Positions 33,521 to 45,253 of a stretch of DNA of 64,000 nt are shown one piece after another. Made by a program: the position numbers and the translations under genes. Origin of the DNA: Sipunculus nudus (taxonomy: Eukaryota; Annelida; Sipuncula; Golfingiida; Sipunculidae); NCBI GenBank assembly GCA_026874595.1, contig CM049309.1, forward strand, positions 41,247,079-41,311,078, read 5' to 3'. The notes under the pieces are model-generated. The model did no database searches. It saw only the letters and a program-made list of their open reading frames with translations, and was not told the origin of the DNA. Each line of letters begins with the position of its first letter. The first letter of the stretch is position 1.

Positions 33521-33650
33521 ATGGGCCAGGGAGACAGTAAGGCGCGCCGGCTAAAGCCAGCAGACTTGAAAGACTTGAGCAACCAGACCGCTTTTACCCC
33601 CAAAGAGATTCGAGAGTGGTTCTTACAGTTCAAGGAGGACTTCCCCACAG
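33521..33650 (+). CDS. Calcium-sensor exon 1 (coding)
   Basis: ATG immediately after gatttttag. It encodes [20 protein letters not shown] onward to DFPTG. Donor gtattt, phase 1. Confidence 0.88.
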
Positions 33651-36600
33651 GTATTTGTTTTATCCTACATCTAAAACTTATAAAAGGAATTCGGTCCATC
33701 TTTGTTCGCAATCTTCTCTGAAATCGCGTTGCGAATGACACTTGCCATACCTAATTCTAAAGGGTTATTTTTCCCGCAGTGACATCGCCAATATGAGAAT
33801 AAATAATTTTCAATGTACACATCGTTTTGAGTGATTTGTGTGCTTTTCTGACATGAGTGGAGAACCAGCCGAACAACCTTCGGTTAAGAACGGATTGTCT
33901 GTTATCCCCCTCCAGAGCAAGATGAATAACTATTGTGCATGTAAATAAACCCTCCTTTCAAGCAGTGAGGAATTAAAGCATGTTTGGCCTGACATTTGAC
34001 CCAAGCTCTGACCCACGTGCATGGTCAGTAAACGTGAAAAACACATGACTCTCGCTTTATGGAAGGGAGGAGTTCAACAAAGGGGGATTAATGACAAAAC
34101 ATATATAATACAATGTCCGCATTACCGGAAAAGTGGTTGGGGTGGGTGTAGGCGGGGTTTCCAAGCCTCAAAACTGAAAAAAATTGATATGACTGAAAAC
34201 GGTTGCGACTTCACTTGGATCCGCTTGTGCTACTAACGAGCTATGCATGTTTCCGTATCTTTCTTCAGGAATAGTTTCCTTGCCTTAAAACGTACATTTA
34301 ATTCATCTTTCATGTCTTCCTCACATCAACCAATGCTTGGGTCGAACATATTTATTTTAACAGGATTACAAAGTAGCCATTGGCTAAACGACATGCTCTC
34401 CTGTAAACATGTAACCTGTTAACAATGACGATAACAACATATATACATTTAAACATAAGTTGACATAAAAGCATAAGGTGACATATATGCACGTGATACA
34501 ATATTTACAACATAATATAGACGACAAATATTCTTACAGAATGACTAAACATAAACAGACGTGAAAACAATACATGCAGAATAACCGTTGACTATATACT
34601 GCACTAGTAGCGGGTTTCAAGACAATAAGTAGTGAAGCATTGTGGTGTATACATGGTATCATTTAAAAACGTTTAGTTTGTGTAATAAACCGTGTTAAGG
34701 CTTTGCGTATCTTATCACTTATAAAATCTGATGGGGCATTTCTCCCATGTAATATGAATTCTATTAACTTTTCCTTTTCAGTTTTAGTTGTAGGATCAAG
34801 TTTGATAAATAATTTTACATCGTATTTTTCTTCGTCAAATGCTGTTTTAATGAACGTGAACATGTCGGTTCGACATCGGCTGTACCTTGAACATTGTAGA
34901 AAATAGTGTTCGGTGCTTTCTTCAGCTGCTGTACAGTTGAAAAGTGGACTATCCGTTTTCCCGATTTTAAATAAATACTGGTTCAAAGGACAAGCCCCGA
35001 ATCTTAATCTATTGATAATTATCTCGTCTTTTCTGGCGGGAAAATAGAAACATCTGTCTTCGGGTTTCTTTGTTTTGAATAAATGGATTTTCGGGGCGCG
35101 CTTGAAAGATTCAAGACAATTAATATTTCTTATTTCAATGGGCAATTTGTTCCATTTTTCACATGCACTAGGCAAAAAAGATCTTTTATATTGTTCTTTT
35201 CTCACGAGTGGTGTATATATATTGTGTTTATTTCGTAGATTATAAGATTTGGAATCGTCGCGCGTCTCTGGAATAAGTTTTCTCAAATAAATTGGCGATA
35301 GGTTATTGACCATTTTGTAAAATGTGAGAAGTATCTGGAAATCTCTCCTGTAGGAGAGATGAGGCCAATGCAGCTCATCGTACATTTTGTTTGAGCTGGT
35401 TGTGATTAAAGCGCCGGTGCAGATAAGTGCGGCTTTTCTCTGGATGCTTTCTAATTGATAACTTTGTTTCGCTGTACAGCTGTTAAATACTTGTGACCCG
35501 TATTCTAAAACCAGAAGAACCATTGATTTGTACAACCGTTCTAGTATTTTCATAGACATTTTGAATTTATAATGTTTTAAAGTGGCAATTTTTTTGGAAG
35601 CTTTAAGACATAAATTATTAATATGTTCGGACCATGAAAAATTTTTAGTAAGTATCACTCCGAGGTGTTTTACGCTGGTAACGTCAGTCAGTTTGACGTC
35701 GTCAAAATAAAGTGGTGGATGAGTATTGTTCGATCTTTTACTTGAAAAACATATAACTTTAGTTTTTGTTGGGTTGAACTGTAAATGCCATTTGTTAGCC
35801 CACTGGCTCAAGCGCTGCAAGTCACGGTTGAGAGACTCCGCTGAATCGACTGGGTTATCAGTAACAGAATATATACAGGTGTCATCTGCATAGATTTTAA
35901 TATTATTTTCCATGTGCAAATCATTAACGTTAACATAAACAAGAAACAAGAGTGGTCCCAGTATAGAACCATGCGGGACACCTGAATATATATTTAAACT
36001 ATTTGACTGTGAGCCCTCTAGAACCACGCATTGTTTTCGATTAGTTAAGTAGCTTTTAATAAATTTAAGCAGAGGACCCGTTACTCCAAGGCATTCTAGT
36101 TTATAAAGTAGTCCTTTATGCCACACCCTGTCGAAAGCCCTTGATGCGTCGAGGCATACAAGTCGGGTTTCGTGACCTCTCTCAAAACCGCTATAAATGT
36201 CATGACAGAGTGAAATAATCAAGTTAATGGCCGAATCGTTCTTCTTATACCCTGAGTTTGTTAATGACAGAAGGCTGTTTTGCTCAAAGTACTCATAATG
36301 TCTGTTATGATCTATTCGTTCCATTGTTTTGGAAATATTATATTTAGCAGAGATATCGGTCTGTAATTTTCTACCTTGTGTCGTGTTCCTTTTTTATATA
36401 CTGGGGTAACATATGCGGTTTTCAGTCAGATGGAAACTCTCCTTTTCCTAAACAATAATTAAAGAATTTGCAAAAAGGCTTACTCAAAATTTCTGACATA
36501 TTCTTAATAATAAAGTTATTTATTCCACCTGGACCTGTAGCTTTATTTAGTTTTACATTTTTCATTACATCCAGTACTTCCTTTTCAGTAATAAATACAC

Positions 36601-39600
36601 CAGTTATACATTCATCGTGCTCAGACTGTATTTCTTGATGATCAAGAACGTTTTGGTTGATGTTATATTGTGACACAAAATATTGGTTAAATAACTCAGC
36701 TTTATCAAAAGCATTTGTAACAAAGTTCCCCTCATTCTCGAGTGACGATATTCCTCGTATTAATTTACCTCCGTATAACGAACGGGATAGCTTCCACCAG
36801 CGTTTTGCACAGGTGTCGCGATCACATAATTCAGTGTTAATCTTTAACATATGAGCGTTAAATAAACTACGGTTTAATTTGACCACGTCGTTTCTAATCC
36901 TCTTGTATGCTTGATAATCTGTATAATCTTTCGTCCGTGTGTATCTTTTCCAGAGTCTGTTTCGTTTTCTAATAAGGGTTTTCACAGCTCCATTCATCCA
37001 CGATTTATCATTTGGCCTAATATATACTATTCTGTGGGGAATGTGTTCTTTGATTGAACCTGTCAGCATGTTATTATAAAAGTTAAGTACGTCTGAAACG
37101 TCATCAAATATTTCAAAAGCAGTGTCCCAAGGTGCATTTTTTAATGAATCCCGCGGAGTTCCATCATATCCGCTCTGTTGTAAAAGAATACTTCACGTTT
37201 ATACCCATTAATACCCATGCTTAATACGTCTAAAAAAGATCATCGAAATCCTGAATGCTCCCGCGCACCATTCCGGTTAGCAAATGTAAACAATACTGAC
37301 CTAGAATTCAAGGTAAACATGTATACCGGTGTATGAATTTCTTGCCTCGAGCGCAGAGATGCAAAATAAATACAAAAAATTGTACATATCTTATTGAGAC
37401 AGTATCTAACTGAAAATCTATTTTTATTTTTAGAATAAAAAAAATGAGTCAATATTCCTCATCTTAATTTATTAATCTCCCCAACCCCTGTAAAAAGCCC
37501 AGTATACCGGGTTTATCAGCTAGTTTTTGATAAAGCAGTTTTACCCCACAACCATAATTTTTGTATCTCGTTCGCTTTAAACACGACTTGCTTCTGCACA
37601 CTTTGCCGAGCTGGCAAGGAGCCAAGTATTGTAAAAAGACAAATGAGAGTGGCGTGTCGCTGGTTTAAAACGTCGAGTTGGATGCACAAGTTGATTCCAC
37701 GCTCTTCTGTCTGATTACAATTCTTGGCCTTGTGCCAGCGCGTGGTTGTGAAAACATGAAAACCACTGCTGAAGCGCAAAACCCATTGCAGTACATGTAT
37801 AACCACTGCATATAGTCCTATATAAAATAAACTTATGTTGTTTTATCGGATACGATATTCTCGATAATCCGTGTATTTGTGTATATTTGTTTCATTATCA
37901 AAACTTGATGATCTAATTAAAGAATAAGCTGCCAGCGGCGAATTACACTGCGGGTTCGGGTTTGTTAGAATGACAAGAAAGGTCATATATCTGTTACTAT
38001 TCAAATTATAAATGTTTAAAAATACCTGCTCCAGTTCCCATGTAATCCTCTGTTGTATTCAATTTGTATTTGAAAAAGCCACATAACTAGTTTAGTGGGT
38101 CCGGAAACAGCAGACAATCAATGCGCGCAGTGCCAATGCATGGTCGTAAAAAAAGTATATTAAGCTCTGCATGGGTGCCACCATGCCCGATGTGCTGGGT
38201 CAATTAACCAAGATGCGCAATACGCGCATGATCAAAACTGGTACCGCACACGCCGCTCCACCTATAATCCCGTTGCCTATATAGGAATTTTATGTGAACA
38301 AATGTATGTCTTCATTCAAATCGAATTTGAATAATTTGGAATCATTGTTATAATTACAGACTCATCTTGAATAGATGATATAACGCCATACGTTCATTTG
38401 TCTCAATGCATCCGTATTTCATGTCCAATTACAGTCTATGTTCTAATGGACAATATCATTTTTATGGATATACACTATGAATGGAAATACACGAAATAGC
38501 CGATTTATGTCTAAAGGAATAAACAAAATACCATTTGTTTGCTTAACATAATATATTTTGTTGTATGCAGGTAAACTTAAAAAGAATGAATTTAAAGAAG
38601 TCTACGGTAACTTGTTCCCGGAGGGCGACGCCTCGCAGTTCGCTGAGCACGTTTTTCAGACATTTGATGCAAATGGAGACGGCACAGTGGACTTCCGGGA
38701 GTTTATCTGCGCACTCAGTGTGACACAAAGAGGGTCACGTGACGACAAATTGACCTGGGCATTCAAAACTTACGATCTGGATCACGACGGCCACATCACC
38801 AGGGCCGAGATGCTGGAAATATTAACGGTACGTTGACAACGGTTGTTAAAACGAATGGAAGGAGCAGGCAAAACTAATTGTATAAACGTGTTGATTCGTC
38901 ATTGAATGAAACATGATTTATATATAACAATTGATATATATATCCAAATTAAAACCTCTGTAATACACAAGAAATTATGTCTGTCATTTAGGTGCATTTT
39001 AAATAAAGAGCAATAAACGTACAGTACGTATTATTTAAGAATAAATGTTAACTCAATTTTCTCCTAAATTTAACCCTATATGACACGCAGAAATTTATCT
39101 AGCACGCAGAAAACCTGTTACGATAAGCCCAAGACACGTGACTGTAGCTGATAACTTGTCACGGTTATCTGCAGGATATGTGACTCTAGCTGAAAACATG
39201 TTACAATAAGCGCAATACACGTGACTATAGCTGGTAAGTTGTCACAGTAAGCTGCAGGATATGTGACTCTTCCTGAAAACCTGTTACAATAAGTCCAAGA
39301 CAGATGACTATAGCTGAAAACCTGCAACAAGTATCTGCAGGACAAGTGACCGTAACTGAAAATCTGCTATAGTAAGCTGCAGGACGTGACCGTAAGTCAA
39401 AACCTGTCACCGTTAGCTGCAGGATATCTGACTCTTCCTGAAAACCTGTTACAATAAGTCCAAGACAGATGACTTTAGCTGAAAACCTGCAACAGTTATC
39501 TGCAGGGTAAGTGACCGTAACTGAAAATCTGTCATAGTAAGCTGCAGGACGTGACCGTAAGTCAAAACCTGTCACCGTTAGCTGCAGAATATGACCGTAA

Positions 39601-40480
39601 CTGAAGACCTGTCACAGAAATCTGTAGAATATGACCGTAACTGAAGACCTGTCACAGTAATCTGCAGAATATGACCGTAACTGAAGACCTGTCACAGTTA
39701 TCTGCAGAATACGACCGTAACTGAAGATCTGTCACAGTAATCTGCAGAATATGACCGTAACTGAAGATCTGTCACAGTAATCTGCAGAATATGACCGTAA
39801 CTGAAGACCTGTCACAGTAATCTGCAGAATACGACCGTAACTGAAGATCTGTCACAGTAATCTGTAGAATATGACCGTAACTGAAGACCTGTCACAGTAA
39901 TTTGCAGAATATGACCGTAACTGAAGACATGTCACAGTAATCTGCAGAATACGACCGTAACTGAAGATCTGTCACAGTAATCTGTAGAATATGACCGTAA
40001 CTGAAGACCTGTCACAATATATTGCAGAATATGACCGTAACTGAAGACCTGTCACAGTAATCTGCGGGATATGTTTCCAGCTGAAAACATGTCACAGTAT
40101 ACGCTGTAGGACATGATTCTATTTGAAAACTTTCCACAGTAAGCAGGAGAACTTTTGAATTCTGTCAGTTTTCCTTCTTTAAAACTGTTTAATAGATAGT
40201 AAACAAATTATCAAAGGTCTCTAAGTTGAATATTTTAGTTTCGTAAAGGGTACTTTTCCTGTATATACAAAAGGATTCTTAACATTTACAATACTTTATT
40301 GTATATTTGCAGGCCCTTGGCAAGATGTCAGGAGAGGCTACCAGCGCCGATACAATTAAAGAGCGAATGTTGCAAGTATTTAATCGTATGGACGTCAATC
40401 ATGACAGTAAAATCAACATGGAAGAGTTCGTTCATGGCGCCAGAAACGACCCCGCTCTCATGGAGTTGTTGCAGTGTTAA
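33521..40480 (+). CDS. Neuronal calcium sensor protein (hippocalcin/neurocalcin type, 3 exons, 184 aa)
   Basis: Exons 33521-33650, 38571-38827 and 40313-40480 join in frame (phase 1, then 0) to 184 codons plus TAA. NCS proteins are myristoylated calcium sensors that move to membranes on calcium binding and regulate channels, receptors and kinases. Visible: the N-myristoylation motif MGQGDSK (Gly2, Ser6); a degenerate EF-hand 1 with DFPTG in place of the usual CPTG; EF-hand 2 at 76-87 ([12 protein letters not shown]); EF-hand 3 at 112-123 ([12 protein letters not shown]); and EF-hand 4 at 156-167 ([12 protein letters not shown]), with Ser instead of Gly at loop position 6. The block [12 protein letters not shown] is hippocalcin-like. 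The protein stops at LLQC, where vertebrate hippocalcin continues about nine residues. An acceptor (TTTTTAG) directly abuts the ATG, implying a non-coding first exon upstream. Introns hold a LINE and a minisatellite. The exact subfamily is uncertain. Confidence 0.9.
34663..36324 (-). pseudogene. LINE ORF2 fragment, reverse transcriptase and C-terminal domain (553 codons)
   Basis: Reverse-transcriptase motifs are clear: [15 protein letters not shown] (catalytic Asp about 59), [14 protein letters not shown], and IYADDT (catalytic Asp pair at 147-148). The thumb region [15 protein letters not shown] and the downstream [10 protein letters not shown] and [10 protein letters not shown] blocks follow. 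A Cys/His region near the C-terminus (CPLNQYLF...C...EHYFLQC) is typical of the family. VYVNVNDL looks like a two-residue duplication of the usual VYVNDL. This part is open throughout, so decay is recent. Confidence 0.88.
36422..37197 (-). pseudogene. LINE ORF2 fragment, upstream part
   Basis: The frame is open from about 37197 to the TGA at 36424-36422. It contains [33 protein letters not shown] and [16 protein letters not shown], which are linker and fingers-region landmarks of LINE reverse transcriptases. It breaks at GEFPSD, just where the family continues W-K. The ~95 bases to the next fragment still read as RT sequence in other frames, so at least two small frameshifts separate the pieces. 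Confidence 0.8.
37201..38570 (+). other. Remainder of calcium-sensor intron 1
   Basis: AT-rich intron between the LINE and exon 2. Open frames here (37240-37452, 37516-37806) have no recognisable domains, and I see no other feature. Confidence 0.4.
38571..38827 (+). CDS. Calcium-sensor exon 2 (EF-hands 2 and 3)
   Basis: Acceptor gtatgcag, donor gtacgt. It encodes the [20 protein letters not shown] and [19 protein letters not shown] blocks. Confidence 0.93.
39110..40135 (+). repeat. 40-bp minisatellite in calcium-sensor intron 2
   Basis: From about 39575 to 40070 the unit is 40 bases (ATGACCGTAACTGAAGACCT then GTCACAGTAATCTGCAGAAT) in roughly 12 near-identical copies. Before it, 39110-39575 holds diverged 38-46-base units that themselves form a higher-order repeat: the CTGCAGGATATSTGACTCTT stretch recurs at 39253 and 39418, 165 bases apart, with its neighbours. 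The minus-strand frames over it are repeats of the repeat, not a protein. Confidence 0.9.
40313..40480 (+). CDS. Calcium-sensor exon 3 (EF-hand 4 and stop)
   Basis: Acceptor atttgcag. It encodes [20 protein letters not shown] and [20 protein letters not shown], ending ELLQC and TAA. Confidence 0.92.
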   Translation, partial: ALGKMSGEATSADTIKERMLQVFNRMDVNHDSKINMEEFVHGARNDPALMELLQC

Positions 40481-40487
40481 TCCGCTT

Positions 40488-40498
40488 GGTGGCGCCAC
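40488..40498 (+). repeat. GGTGGCGCCAC core just after the calcium-sensor stop codon
   Basis: Eleven of the 12 bases of the palindromic core found in the nearby arrays begin eight bases after the TAA. No array follows, so it may be coincidence or a relic unit. Confidence 0.5.
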
Positions 40499-40610
40499 TT
40501 CTTTCTGTCTGCGTACTCGTGATAATGTTGATGATGAGGTTTGATGCTACGGACAAGAAAATTGTAAACGCTAATGAATTATTTAGTGTTTGAGTCCTTT
40601 TTATATATTA

Positions 40611-40669
40611 AATAAATATAGTCATCTAGTGTTGAAAATAATTTATGCATTGTGTTTGTTGAAAATAAA
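40611..40669 (+). terminator. Candidate polyadenylation signals, calcium-sensor gene
   Basis: AATAAA at 40611-40616 and again at 40664-40669, about 130 and 185 bases after the stop codon. The first is followed by GTTG/TGTGTTTGTTG-rich sequence. Confidence 0.5.
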
Positions 40670-41219
40670 CCTTAACCGGCCCTATAGTTTATCCTAATTT
40701 AATATATAAGATAAGGTTGACCGCATTTATTCGGATTCAGCCTCTACTATAAGATTTCTGCACATTACGCCTATCCCGTGTGAGCAACAGACACTTACAC
40801 TTTCCGCCAGAGGTTTCACGTAATTAGTACCTGGAAATGAGGAAGGTCTCGCCCAGCAGAAAGAGTGCCCTATATGTGTTTCCTGAGTTTCCTATATACC
40901 CTCTTCAAAATTTCCTTCCATAAAATTTTGAGTAAAGTTGCATAGATACATGATTCAAAATTAAAGCAATTTTCCATCGGACCATAGGGGCCGGCACGGA
41001 TGAAAATTTACGGGCTTCGAATTTTAAAAAATTTTAGGGATCTCCTTTTTTTACTTTTATTTTCAATTTCTTTAAATAAACTAGAATACGGGTAGTCGAC
41101 AAGCGACTACGTGTATCCGCCAAAATCAAACTGGAATGGGTGAAGTGAGGCATAAATAGAGTGGCAAGGGGAAATAGAGTGAGGTGTGTTGCATAAGCAT
41201 GGATGTCTGCAGCTGAAAT

Positions 41220-42330
41220 GTGTATGTAGGTTGCGCCTGTCATAAAATCAAGAAAGCTGTCCAGGATGTATAAACCTGCAAAATTTTAGGCAGATATGTC
41301 AAACCACTTCAGAGATATGAGTGATTTTAGCCCACGGCAGACAAACAGACGGAAGCTGTGCAAAAATGGTTGCAGGTGGCCTATCAGTTTAGTGTATGAT
41401 AAAGAGCTATGTGAGATCTATACACATGCAAAATTTTGGCCCAATCGGTCAAATGATTCCCGAGATATGAGCTTGGATGTCTGAAGCGTAAACTAGAATG
41501 TAAGTGGCGCCACCTGTCATAAAATCAAGAAAGCTGTCCAGGCTGTATAAACCTGAAAAAATTTAGGCAGATATGTCAAACCACTGCCGAGATATGAGTG
41601 ATATTTTTCCCACGGCAGACAAACAGACGGACGCTGTACAAAAATTGTGGCAGGTGGCGCTACCAGTTTTGCGTATGATAAAGAGCTATGTGAGATCTAT
41701 ACACATGCAAATTTTCAGGAAGATACGTCAAACCAGTCCGGAGATATAAGCGTGGATGTCTGCAGCGTGAATGTGAATGTAGGTGGCGCCACCTGTCATA
41801 AAATCAAGAAAGCTATCCAGGATGTATAAATCTGCAAAATTTTAGGCAGATATGTCAAACCACTACAAAGATATGAGTGATTTTAGCCCACGGCAGACAA
41901 ACGAACGGAAGCTGTTCAATAATTGTTGCATGTGGCGCCACCAGTTTTGCATATGATAAAGAGCTATGCGAGATCTATACACAAGCAAATTTTCAGGAAG
42001 ATACGTTAAACCGGTCCGGAGATATTAGCATGGATGTCTGCAGCGTGAACGTGAATGTAGGTGGCGCCACCTGTCATAAAATCAAGAAAGCTATCCAGGA
42101 TGTATACGCATGCCGAATTTCAGGTGAATTATTCAAATCATTGCAGAGATATGAGTGATTTTAACCCAAGGCAGACGAACAGATGGACACTGTGCAAACA
42201 TGGTTGCAGGTTGCGCCACCATGTTTTGTGTTTGTTATTAAGCTATCCAAGGGCTACATTTGTACAAAAATTGTTTCCTGATCGGTCAAACGGTTCCTGA
42301 GATATGTGGGTTTATGTGTGGAAACAGACG
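41220..42330 (+). repeat. Tandem 278-bp dimer array with core GGTGGCGCCACC
   Basis: Cores of one half-unit lie at about 41226, 41503, 41782 and 42060 (spacing 277-279), and those of the other at about 41366, 41653, 41931 and 42209. Half-units share CATAAAATCAAGAAAGCT or ATGATAAAGAGCTATG, CAAAATTTTAGGCAGATA and GAGATATGAG. Each 278-bp unit is therefore a dimer of related ~139-bp monomers. Open frames at 41647-42300 are artefacts of the array. Confidence 0.85.
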
Positions 42331-43174
42331 CGCAAATGGACGCTGGGCAGAGAGGAAAGGTCATAGGTCAACGCAAATTGGTTTGGCACCAATGGTGTAT
42401 ACAATTATTACAAATGTATTTCACGGCATGGCTATTTGCATATTTAAAAATTGCATTAAACGTTTTTAATTAAAAAATGTCTTATAATCTAGATGGAAAC
42501 GAGATACTTTTAATTCCCCCAAACATATCCGAGTAAAACCGTCCACATCAGGAGCCATGTTGGTACACCGGTGGCCACATTGTTTTCCGACTGGAGTACC
42601 AGACTTTGATTTTATTTAGTACCGGTAGCTGGCGTCGCAACCAAAGACTGAATATCCTTGCTTCGTCACACAAGCGATTATATTAAGATTCCTTTTGCGA
42701 ACTGGGATCAGATAAAATTACCAAAAGTATCCACTGACGTTCGTGAAGAATCCAACTTCCCCGTTTACGTTATGCAAGTTATAAAAAGAGACTATGCAGC
42801 TTTAAAATGTAAATTTATTTGCACATCTTCAGAGCAAAGATTATATAGTATTTTACACAAGAATCAGTCCCCCAGTTATATTCAACAGCCGAACAATTGT
42901 GGAAAAACTTCGTAATAAGTTCAGTTGAACTTCCTGACATGTATAAATGAATAGAAAATACATTTATTTCTAATTTTCAGTTTTTTTAGGCGGTCTTTAC
43001 AAGCTACAGTATCTGAGATTTTCAAACGGGGGATTTTCGGGGCCAATTTTGGTAACAGATCACTGTATTTTACAAAAAGTGCAGGTTCATTAAATCTCTG
43101 AGGTCTCTGCAGGGACCCGTCCTGCAGTTAATGCACAATAAACACCTGAGCAAAATATCTCCAAAAAATATTTC

Positions 43175-43513
43175 TTAGGCCAAAAAAAAATAAATAAAAG
43201 GTATGATTCTCAGGCACCGGCTGCATCAATTTTATTTTGTTTTCAATAGAAATCTAACAATTTTGAGCTGCAGACTCTCAGACATTTCTTTCAAGAGATA
43301 AAATCATACAATTCTGATTAAATTTCCTTTGTTATATAGTGCTTTTTTCTTTTTTCTTAGCAAAATAAATGTTTTTATCATGCTTTTCCCTTATATCATT
43401 TGACATTTTTATCAAACATACAAAAAAAAATTAAAAATTATAAAAAACACCCGCCTTCAATGATTTCTAAAAAAAAAGTGCCTGAGAACCATACCTTTTT
43501 TATTTTGGCTTAA
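43175..43513. mobile_element. Foldback / MITE with ~38-bp inverted ends
   Basis: The left arm TTAGGCC, A-rich tract, GGTATGATTCTCAGGCAC (43175-43217) and the right arm GTGCCTGAGAACCATACC, T-rich tract, GGCTTAA (43478-43513) are imperfect complements enclosing ~260 AT-rich bases. No reading frame. Class not assignable. Confidence 0.55.
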
Positions 43514-44749
43514 TATATAATCTGGTAAATGAAATTACATGTGTAAAAATGTATAATATAACCATCCATCTTGTCAATGTATTCTGTATAGAATACTAGC
43601 AACCTATAATGAATTGCTGCATATTTTTTTTAAATACTTAATTATATATAAATGTTTGTGAAATATCTAGAGTGGGTCGAGAGGTGTTGCTTATAGTCTC
43701 TACAAATATAATTCTATTTGCTAGTTTCCTTCCATGTTATATACACAAACACAAACACTGCCTGTCCTCCAAATCATGCTACACACACAGTGACCTTATG
43801 CTAATAATATACCAAGTAAATGGACAAGGTACATTGGTCCCTGACACTATCATCAATCTATGATATACAAGTATAAAAATATAAGTAATCATGCTTCTTT
43901 ACCTTTGACGATTCCTTCATACTGCAAGGATAATTGTGAAATCTGACATGAAATATACATCACTGGCAGAGACCTCTTGTATAACTTACACATGGACAGA
44001 AGAACATGTCCAAAAGTGTTGTGTTGGGGGGGGGGGGGTGCACTTTTTGTTCTGTATAGGGTTGGGTTTGTCCTCTCCCACAGTATGGAACAAGTATGCA
44101 TAATATTTTGAATGAAAATAGAAGCCTGTGCAATATATAAATTAGAGTGTATGCTGAATGAAATCAGTAAAACTGATAACAGCCACAGAACAAATACTAT
44201 AGTATTTTGGGTCTAAAATGAAGGAAACCCCCCCCCCCACCCACACACACACACACATTAGTAAATCCTGCAACCTATTTGGAAAACACATTAAGAATAT
44301 ATCACAATAAAGTGTATTTGTTAATGAGCATTGAGCTAATAAGTATCGACTCATTACTTTAGATAATATAAAATCCATGTAATTACAAACAGCTTTTACG
44401 TTAAAGTCTTAAAATTTTCCCAAAAGTGTGCTTAAACATTATTTAAGTGTTTCCTTAATATTACCTAAATTCTTCATCTGGCACTCCTTGACATGTACAT
44501 ATTCTAAAAGCTAAATGTATATTCTCTACAATGTTGTGTATGAAAACTTCTGCATTTCCCAAAAGTGGTTCAATTTTTTTTAAAGACTTTTCTGTTGAGT
44601 TTATGTATTCTAAGTTTAAATCAATATGTATAATCCATTTCTTCTTCAAAACATTTTATTTTCAACATATATGATTTGCAAACATGTTCTACAATAAATA
44701 TTTTATAGTCTGCCCATTTTTATGGAAATCCATTTAATAAAAAAAAATC

Positions 44750-44755
44750 TTTATT
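44750..44755 (-). terminator. Candidate polyadenylation signal, DUSP23
   Basis: AATAAA on the minus strand about 307 bases beyond the DUSP23 stop codon. Other AT-rich candidates exist further left. Confidence 0.35.
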
Positions 44756-45061
44756 CATATACATACACATTTACTCAAGTATGCACTTGAGTAAGATATA
44801 AGTAGCCATACACCTATAAAAATATCATAAATAAACTGATACCAGTGTCAAGGCTTCATACTTATCAGAATTCAGAAAAAGAAACTTAATTTTAAAAATA
44901 TTTTGACACTCTCTTTTCTTAAAAACTTCATCATAAAATTATATATTAACCAACTATCCCTGAGAAAATCTCCATAATTGTCAAAACTAAATCTTAAAAT
45001 ATACTGGCCTATATTGTATTGCTTTGTTGTATTTTACATGATAAACATATATCTACATTAA

Positions 45062-45253
45062 CTACACTGACTTTAACACTTTTTCATATTTCTGCACCAG
45101 TTTTTCCTGCTCGGTTGTTTCTATGGATCTGGGTCTAAGCTGTCGAATTTTGATCACGGCAGCTTCAGCTGTGAGCCCCAGGAGCTTCATCAAATAGCAC
45201 GCGATCACTGTCCCAGTCCTCCCTCTACCATGTGCACAGTGCACCAAAACAGC
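45062..45253 (-). CDS. DUSP23: DUSP23 exon 3 (P-loop)
   Basis: Acceptor tttgaag, phase 0. It encodes AVLVHCAHGRGRTGTVIACY and ends VLKSV. The ATG four bases before the acceptor is intronic, not a start. Confidence 0.94.
   Translation of the reverse strand, partial: AVLVHCAHGRGRTGTVIACYLMKLLGLTAEAAVIKIRQLRPRSIETTEQEKLVQKYEKVLKSV

Larger units (their letters stand above)
34340..37200 (-). mobile_element. 5'-truncated non-LTR retrotransposon (LINE), antisense in calcium-sensor intron 1
   Basis: About 2.85 kb on the minus strand. It lacks the endonuclease, starts in the linker before the reverse transcriptase, and contains RT and a C-terminal Cys/His region. It ends after a ~320-base 3' part with TTAAAATAAA near 34360. 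The motifs fit the Jockey/CR1-like group, and 5' truncation is usual for target-primed reverse transcription. Boundaries are estimates because I could not identify a target duplication. Confidence 0.8.
42331..45061. other. Spacer between the calcium-sensor gene and DUSP23
   Basis: AT-rich sequence with a foldback element (43175-43513), G13 (44026-44038), C11 (44229-44239) next to a CA run, and the DUSP23 3' UTR at the right end. No coding exon recognised. Confidence 0.4.

Noticed and set aside
39118-39575. Minus-strand frames with internal protein repeats ([13 protein letters not shown] type)
   Set aside because: The repetition is that of the intronic minisatellite, and there is no initiation or splice context.
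39575-40070. CRISPR-like regular repeats
   Set aside because: The 40-bp units are contiguous with no unique spacers, and the surrounding DNA is an intron of a eukaryotic gene. It is a minisatellite.
41647-42300. Frames repeating GGATCHKIKKAIQDV
   Set aside because: Translation of the 278-bp non-coding array; frames are broken between units.
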